Positions 6,518-10,480 of a DNA stretch of 10,480 bases are shown here, in pieces. The DNA is taken from the NCBI GenBank assembly GCA_030640725.1, contig DAOWIV010000137.1, positions 1-10,480 on the forward strand, written 5' to 3'. The notes beneath the pieces are model-generated. The model did no database searches. It was given only the letters and a program-made list of their open reading frames with translations, and was not told the DNA's origin. The stretch comes from Methanosarcinales archaeon. Lineage in GTDB: Archaea > Halobacteriota > Methanosarcinia > Methanosarcinales > Methanogasteraceae. Within the stretch, counting starts at the first letter, position 1. The number at the start of each line of letters is the position of its first letter. The translations under genes were made by a program, and so were the position numbers.

Positions 6518-8950
6518 TCAGTCCCCTGAGATCACCCGGTTCAGCACCTCTACCAGTTCCCTGATCTCGTAAGGCTTGGCTACGACGCCCTTGAATCCGT
6601 ATCTCTTAAAGTCAGCCATTATCGGATCGTTTGAATAACCGCTCGAGACAATCGCCCTGACCTCCGGATCCATCGCCAGAAGTTCTTTGATTGCTTCCTT
6701 GCCCCCCACCCCTCCGGGTATGGTCAGGTCCATGATGACCACATCAAACGGCTGTCCCGAGTTCATAGCACTCCGATATAGCTCGATCGCCGCGGCACCA
6801 TCGCTTGCAAACTCCACGGTATGCCCGAAATGGGTAAGAACATCGCCGACAAGGTTTCTGATATCCATTTCGTCGTCCATCACCAGAATTCTCTGCATAT
6901 CGCTGGAATTATCGACAGGAATCTGTTTTTCGTGTTTTTTTTCCATAATCGTCTCTCCTGAAGCACCGCTCTGGCAGGCGGGCAGATGAATGTTGAACGT
7001 GGTTCCGCTATTGACCTGGGAGTCTACGTCAATGTGCCCGCTATGCCGCTTGACGATGCTGTATGCGGTTGCAAGCCCAAGACCGCTTCCTTTTGGCTTG
7101 GTTGTGAAGAACGGATCAAATATCTTGTGGGTGTGTTCCTCAGATATCCCGGTCCCTTGGTCCTTGATCGATATCCGCACATACCTCCCCGGATCGAGTG
7201 GCAGAGTCGTGCCATGTTTGACGACGATATTCTCGCACTGCACCCGGACCGTTCCGCCGTCAGGCATCGCCTGATTGGCATTGATGACCATGTTGCTGAT
7301 GACCTGGTTGATCTGTCCCTCATCGACCTCCACATGCCAGAGGTCCTCCGGTATCGAGATCTCGCTCCTGACATTAGATCCCCGCATGGCAAAGCCGGTC
7401 GAGTCCCGTATTATCTTTGTGATCGGAACCGGCGTTTTGACCGGCGCGCCTCCTTTTGAGAAGGTGAGCAACTGCTGGGTCAGTTGTTTCGCTTGCAAGG
7501 ACGCTTTTTCTGACTCTGCCAATATATCGAGCGTTTTAGCCCTGTTGTCAGGTATCATCTGTGCAAACGAGAGGTTGCCAAGTATGACGGTCAGAAGGTT
7601 GTTGAAATCGTGTGCGATCCCGCCTGCGAGTATCCCGAGCGATTCCATCTTCTGCGCATGGTAAAACTGTCCTCTGGTGATCTCCAGCTGGTCATGGGTG
7701 TGTTTCAGTTCAAGAGACCTCTGTTCCACCCGATGCTCCAGTTCTTCATTGAGCTTCTTGATCTTCGCCTCAGCAGCCTTGCGCTCGGTGATATCGACCC
7801 AGTTCGAGAGATAATACCGGGTCGCCCCGTTACTCGCGACCGGCGTTGAGGTTATTTCCACCCAGAACCGCTCCCCGTTCTTCTTGCAAAAAAACTTCTC
7901 AGCCATCGATGTTTTGTCCCCCGTAGCCACAGCAACGGCACAATCAGGCGTTCCAGGGCTCTGCATCCCCATCTCCAGCGCCATACTCGTCCTCATCTCC
8001 TTGGTCCACCATGGATATGGTGCCTTGACGCCGATTAATTCGGCAGCAGAAAAGCCGGTCAGCTCTTCGAGCGCAGGATTTGCGTACCGTACTGATGAAT
8101 CAGGGTTGGTGACCAGCACCGGGTTTGGAGAATTTGCCAACATGCTCGAGTTAAACTGCTCGCTTGCCCGTAAAGCTGATTCTGCCTGCCTCCGCTCTGC
8201 GATGTCGTGGAAAACCAGAACTACACCGGTGATGTTTCCCTTGTGGTCCCGGATCGGCGCACTGCTGTCATCGATGGGTAGCTCCAGTCCGTCCCTGGCT
8301 ATCAGGATCGTAGAGTCTGCAAGCTTGACAACAGAACCTTCCTTGAGTACCTTTGCCACCGGACTCTCTATCGGTCTGCCAGTCTCTTCATGCACAGCCT
8401 TAAAAACGTCCTCAAAGTGTTTCCCAACAGCATCGCGTTCATTCCAGCCGGTCAGTGCCTCTGCAACCGGGTTCATGAATTTTATAACACCTTTTGTGTC
8501 GGTTGCGATCACCGCATCGCCGATGCTATCGAGTGTTGTTGCGATCCATTCTTTAGTCTCCCTGAGCCGCCGCTCCATCCGGCTCTTGTACATAGCCATC
8601 TCGATGGACGCAAGGAGCTGCTTTGCCTGGAACGGTTTGACGATGTATGCATGTGGCTTAGCAGTCAGGGCTTTATCTATCAGTTCAACGTCCGAGTAAG
8701 CGGTTAAAAATATGATCGGGATATCCATTCTCTCTTTTATTTCGCAAGAAGCATCTATACCGGTTTTGTCGCCTTTCAGGACTATGTCCATAAGTATCAG
8801 GTCCGGTTTGAGCTTAAACGCCTTTGCCACAGCCTCGTCTGCGCTGCTCCCGCGTCCCACCACCGTATAACCGAGATCTGTAACCGTCATCCTCAGGTCT
8901 TCTGCTACGATGGCTTCATCTTCAACGATCAATATGTTAGCGTGTTCCAT
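6518..8950 (-). CDS. Hybrid sensor histidine kinase, REC-PAS-PAS-HisKA-HATPase-REC
   Basis: This is a soluble 810-residue signalling kinase with no membrane segment. Domain order: receiver 1 (residues 4-120; acidic pocket Glu10/Asp11, phospho-acceptor Asp55 in LILMDIVL, Thr83, Lys105); PAS 1 (about 133-255, ending FHDIAERR); PAS 2 (about 265-392, ending VDITERK); a coiled-coil linker; HisKA with phospho-acceptor His447 in GGIAHDFNN; HATPase with N-box Asn553/Asn557, G1 DQGTG (597-601), F-box FDPFFTT and G2 GSGLGLA (621-627); and receiver 2 (about 687-808; Asp692/693, Asp741 in VIMDLT, Ser769/770, Lys792). All catalytic residues are present. ATG 8950 is preceded by GGGGGT. The 18-base gap to the upstream kinase indicates one operon. 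Receiver 1 probably takes phosphate from another kinase and gates this one, while receiver 2 is an internal acceptor. The build is bacterial in style and may have been acquired by transfer. Confidence 0.93.
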   Translation of the reverse strand: MEHANILIVEDEAIVAEDLRMTVTDLGYTVVGRGSSADEAVAKAFKLKPDLILMDIVLKGDKTGIDASCEIKERMDIPIIFLTAYSDVELIDKALTAKPHAYIVKPFQAKQLLASIEMAMYKSRMERRLRETKEWIATTLDSIGDAVIATDTKGVIKFMNPVAEALTGWNERDAVGKHFEDVFKAVHEETGRPIESPVAKVLKEGSVVKLADSTILIARDGLELPIDDSSAPIRDHKGNITGVVLVFHDIAERRQAESALRASEQFNSSMLANSPNPVLVTNPDSSVRYANPALEELTGFSAAELIGVKAPYPWWTKEMRTSMALEMGMQSPGTPDCAVAVATGDKTSMAEKFFCKKNGERFWVEITSTPVASNGATRYYLSNWVDITERKAAEAKIKKLNEELEHRVEQRSLELKHTHDQLEITRGQFYHAQKMESLGILAGGIAHDFNNLLTVILGNLSFAQMIPDNRAKTLDILAESEKASLQAKQLTQQLLTFSKGGAPVKTPVPITKIIRDSTGFAMRGSNVRSEISIPEDLWHVEVDEGQINQVISNMVINANQAMPDGGTVRVQCENIVVKHGTTLPLDPGRYVRISIKDQGTGISEEHTHKIFDPFFTTKPKGSGLGLATAYSIVKRHSGHIDVDSQVNSGTTFNIHLPACQSGASGETIMEKKHEKQIPVDNSSDMQRILVMDDEMDIRNLVGDVLTHFGHTVEFASDGAAAIELYRSAMNSGQPFDVVIMDLTIPGGVGGKEAIKELLAMDPEVRAIVSSGYSNDPIMADFKRYGFKGVVAKPYEIRELVEVLNRVISGD

Positions 8951-8954
8951 GTAA

Positions 8955-8960
8955 ACCCCC
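8955..8960 (-). promoter_or_regulatory. Ribosome binding site of the hybrid kinase
   Basis: GGGGGT on the minus strand lies four bases before ATG 8950, in the short gap after the upstream kinase stop. It supports the chosen start and translation from a shared message. Confidence 0.55.
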
Positions 8961-8968
8961 GTTGATTA

Positions 8969-9823
8969 TTATTTTCCGATCCCAAATTCCATGCTAAATG
9001 TCGTGCCCCGGTCACGAATAATGTCCAGCGTTCCTTGTAACTGAGCCTCAACCAGAATTTTCACCAACCTCAGTCCTAATGTTTTGCTCTCATTTATATT
9101 GAATCCTTCGGGTACTCCGGTGCCGTCGTCGCTGACGGTCAGACGAACCGTACCATTATCAGCTATGGTGAGCGTGACCTCGACCATTCCGGTATCTTCC
9201 TTGCCAAACGCGTGTCTCAGGGCATTTGTCAGCAGTTCATTGATGACCAATCCCGCGGGAAGCGCGATCGATATCGGAAGCGGATGGTCTGTGATGTGGG
9301 TTGTATATGTGATTCTTTCACCATCGATCTGACGGCTCCGGAACAACTGCCTCACCAGCCGACCCACGAAATTATCCATATTGATCTCTGATAGGTTCCC
9401 ACTCTCGTACAACTGAGTGTGGATGAGAGCCATCGTATTTATCCGGTCATAAGACTCTAAAAGCGCATTGATCGTGTCCTGATCGCTGGCGACCCGCGCC
9501 TGCATATTGAGCAGACTCAACACGACCTGAAGATTGTTCTTTACGCGATGATGAATCTCCTGCAGGAGCACCTCTTTTTCCCGAAGCGATCGTTTGATCT
9601 GTTCTTCTGCCTTCCTGCGCTCGGTGATGTCAATCCCGATCGCCCACGAGTGCCAGCCAGGTATAGGATATTTCTTAGATATATTCGACCATAATATCGT
9701 CCTGACACTGCCGTCTTTGCAGGTAATGTCCCATTCCAGATTCCGGAAGTTGCCCCCATACTCCATAAGCATTGAGTAGATATAATTCTCGTAATCCTGG
9801 TTGGGGTAAAGTATCTTGCCGGC
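8969..9823 (-). CDS. C-terminal part of a PAS-HisKA_2 sensor histidine kinase (downstream of an in-frame TGA)
   Basis: From the codon after the TGA the frame reads AGKILYPNQDYENYIYS, the second half of a PAS domain (LEWDITCKDGSVRTILWSNI, IPGWHSWAIGIDITERR). It continues into HisKA_2 with EIHHRVKNNLQ (the His before Arg is the likely phosphate acceptor, codon about 9548-9550) and a HATPase with N-box VINELLTNALRHAF, G1 DDGTGVP and G2 TLGLRLV. It ends at TAA 8969. Catalytic residues look intact. The first ATG after the TGA is at 9772 and starts inside the PAS fold. It has no Shine-Dalgarno before it, so independent translation is poorly supported. HisKA_2 kinases phosphorylate separate receivers; receiver 1 of the hybrid kinase 18 bases downstream is a natural candidate target. 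Confidence 0.85.
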   Translation of the reverse strand, partial: AGKILYPNQDYENYIYSMLMEYGGNFRNLEWDITCKDGSVRTILWSNISKKYPIPGWHSWAIGIDITERRKAEEQIKRSLREKEVLLQEIHHRVKNNLQVVLSLLNMQARVASDQDTINALLESYDRINTMALIHTQLYESGNLSEINMDNFVGRLVRQLFRSRQIDGERITYTTHITDHPLPISIALPAGLVINELLTNALRHAFGKEDTGMVEVTLTIADNGTVRLTVSDDGTGVPEGFNINESKTLGLRLVKILVEAQLQGTLDIIRDRGTTFSMEFGIGK

Positions 9824-9826
9824 TCA
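9824..9826 (-). other. In-frame TGA inside the PAS domain of the upstream kinase
   Basis: The minus strand reads CCC-TGA-GCC in the phase that is open on both sides. Upstream the frame gives GFNSREIINNP, downstream AGKILYPN, and together they make a normal PAS sequence with one missing residue. A C-to-T change in CGA (Arg), or G-to-T in GGA (Gly), would create it. A nonsense mutation, a sequencing error or recoding are all possible. Confidence 0.85.
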
Positions 9827-10480
9827 GGGGTTATTAATAATTTCCCTCGAGTTAAAACCGGTTACTTTTTCGCATTCGGAATTCCATGTTATAATATTCC
9901 CTTTATCATCGAATGCATCCAGCATGACCGGCATATTCTCTACAACCAGCCGTAATATCTCATCGCTCTCCTTGAGCGCATCCTCAGCCTTCCCCCGTGC
10001 CTCCTCCATCTCACGGTGATGAAGAGCGAGCCCTATGTCAGAAGCCACCCCCGCAAGGAGTCTCTTCTCCTCATCATCCACTGCAACACCGGGCGCAAGT
10101 AATACGGTAAGCAGTCCGTAGAACCTGCCTGCATGTTCCACACGGGTGATCACAGCCTCCTTTCTGAGACATGCGTCATCAAAGAAACAGTCTCCGCACT
10201 CCCTTAACCAATTCCTGACATGAACAGTCTCTTCCCTGGCGAGCGCATCCCTGATGCAAGGAGGGTAATCGCCATCAAGCAGATATCCCCGGAAGCGCGA
10301 GACATCATCCGGAAAACCTGAACCAGCGACCGTGGCAAATCGTTCGCCGTCTTCCAATAAACCGAGCCATACCGCATCATAGCCCCGTGCATCCACAAGG
10401 GCATCGCAGGATTTCCGGAGGAGACTATCTACCTCCGTCTCGGTCACAATCGACTGGTTGACATTTCTGATCGCCTTAAG
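9827..10480 (-). CDS. N-terminal part of the same sensor kinase, GAF-PAS, partial at the window edge
   Basis: The frame is open to the right edge (first visible residues LKAIRNVNQSIVTETEVDSL), so the true start lies outside the window; the GTG at 10447 is only an internal valine codon. The visible part is a GAF-type sensor domain of about 150 residues, with DARGYDAVWLGLLED, a cysteine-containing stretch (PPCIRDAL, RECGDCFFDDACLRKEA) and FYGLLTVLLAP. A helical linker and the start of a PAS domain follow (LRLVVENMPVMLDAFDDKGN, ITWNSECEKVTGFNSREI). It stops at TGA 9824 in mid-fold. The cysteines (CGDC and others) match the pattern I recall from this GAF subfamily, where the segment CGDCPL is common; a metal or redox role is not established. 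Together with the next frame it forms one GAF-PAS-HisKA_2-HATPase kinase gene. Confidence 0.85.

Noticed and set aside
6496..6530. CTCAGG/CCTGAG inverted repeat as terminator of the hybrid kinase
   Set aside because: Six-base arms with a loop of more than 20 bases, overlapping the stop codon and lacking a T-run. Could be chance.
7884..8699. 271-codon open frame on the plus strand inside the hybrid kinase
   Set aside because: It lies wholly opposite the PAS domains of an intact kinase with all motifs. Its sequence is Ser/Ala-rich without recognisable domains.
9824..9826. Selenocysteine at the in-frame TGA
   Set aside because: The position is a PAS loop with no catalytic role, no SECIS-like element was recognised, and selenoproteins in archaea are few and redox-related. 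Nonsense mutation or base error is more likely.
1..10480. CRISPR arrays, tRNA or rRNA genes
   Set aside because: No regularly spaced direct repeats and no cloverleaf or rRNA-like sequence was recognised on either strand.

Overview
This window looks archaeal, most likely from a methanogen- or ANME-type euryarchaeon of the Methanosarcinales/Methanomicrobia. The grounds are archaeal-type Shine-Dalgarno sites (GGAGGT, GAGGTG), an archaeal TATA-like box (TTTATATA) in a divergent promoter, an archaeal-type SMC, the remains of a TrpB2-type tryptophan synthase beta chain, a tiny very basic protein of a kind I associate with methanogens, and an archaeal-style TrmJ. The large PAS/GAF sensor kinases fit the same groups, which carry many such genes, often acquired from bacteria. 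The lineage is inferred from protein character only.

Layout: 1-636 is mobile-element debris. It holds the N-terminal piece of an IS1634-like transposase (minus strand), apparently cut by a second element at the window edge, followed by about 400 bases of AT-rich sequence with hairpins and a 28-base terminal-repeat-like sequence at 609-636. From 764 to 4681 a minus-strand pair encodes a small coiled-coil protein and the chromosome condensation ATPase SMC. A short divergent promoter region follows. A plus-strand cluster from 4822 to 6051 then holds an internally deleted trpB2 remnant, a 57-residue basic protein and the tRNA 2'-O-methyltransferase TrmJ. The TrmJ stop codon lies inside a second copy of the 28-base repeat, in inverted orientation (6049-6076). 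The stretch 6077-6517 has no convincing gene. From 6518 to the right edge two minus-strand sensor kinases lie 18 bases apart: a hybrid kinase with a receiver domain at each end, and upstream of it a GAF-PAS-HisKA_2 kinase whose PAS domain is broken by an in-frame TGA.

How the parts relate: smc and its coiled-coil neighbour probably form a chromosome-maintenance operon. The kinase pair probably forms one signalling operon, with the upstream kinase or a cytosolic partner feeding phosphate into the receivers of the hybrid kinase. No DNA-binding output gene is visible. The block smc to trmJ is bracketed by inverted copies of one repeat and contains a deleted metabolic gene, so this chromosome segment appears to have been reshaped by insertion elements. 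I see no clear new defence or biosynthetic system. The most notable items are the in-frame TGA, the in-frame internal deletion of trpB2 and the inverted repeat bracket.
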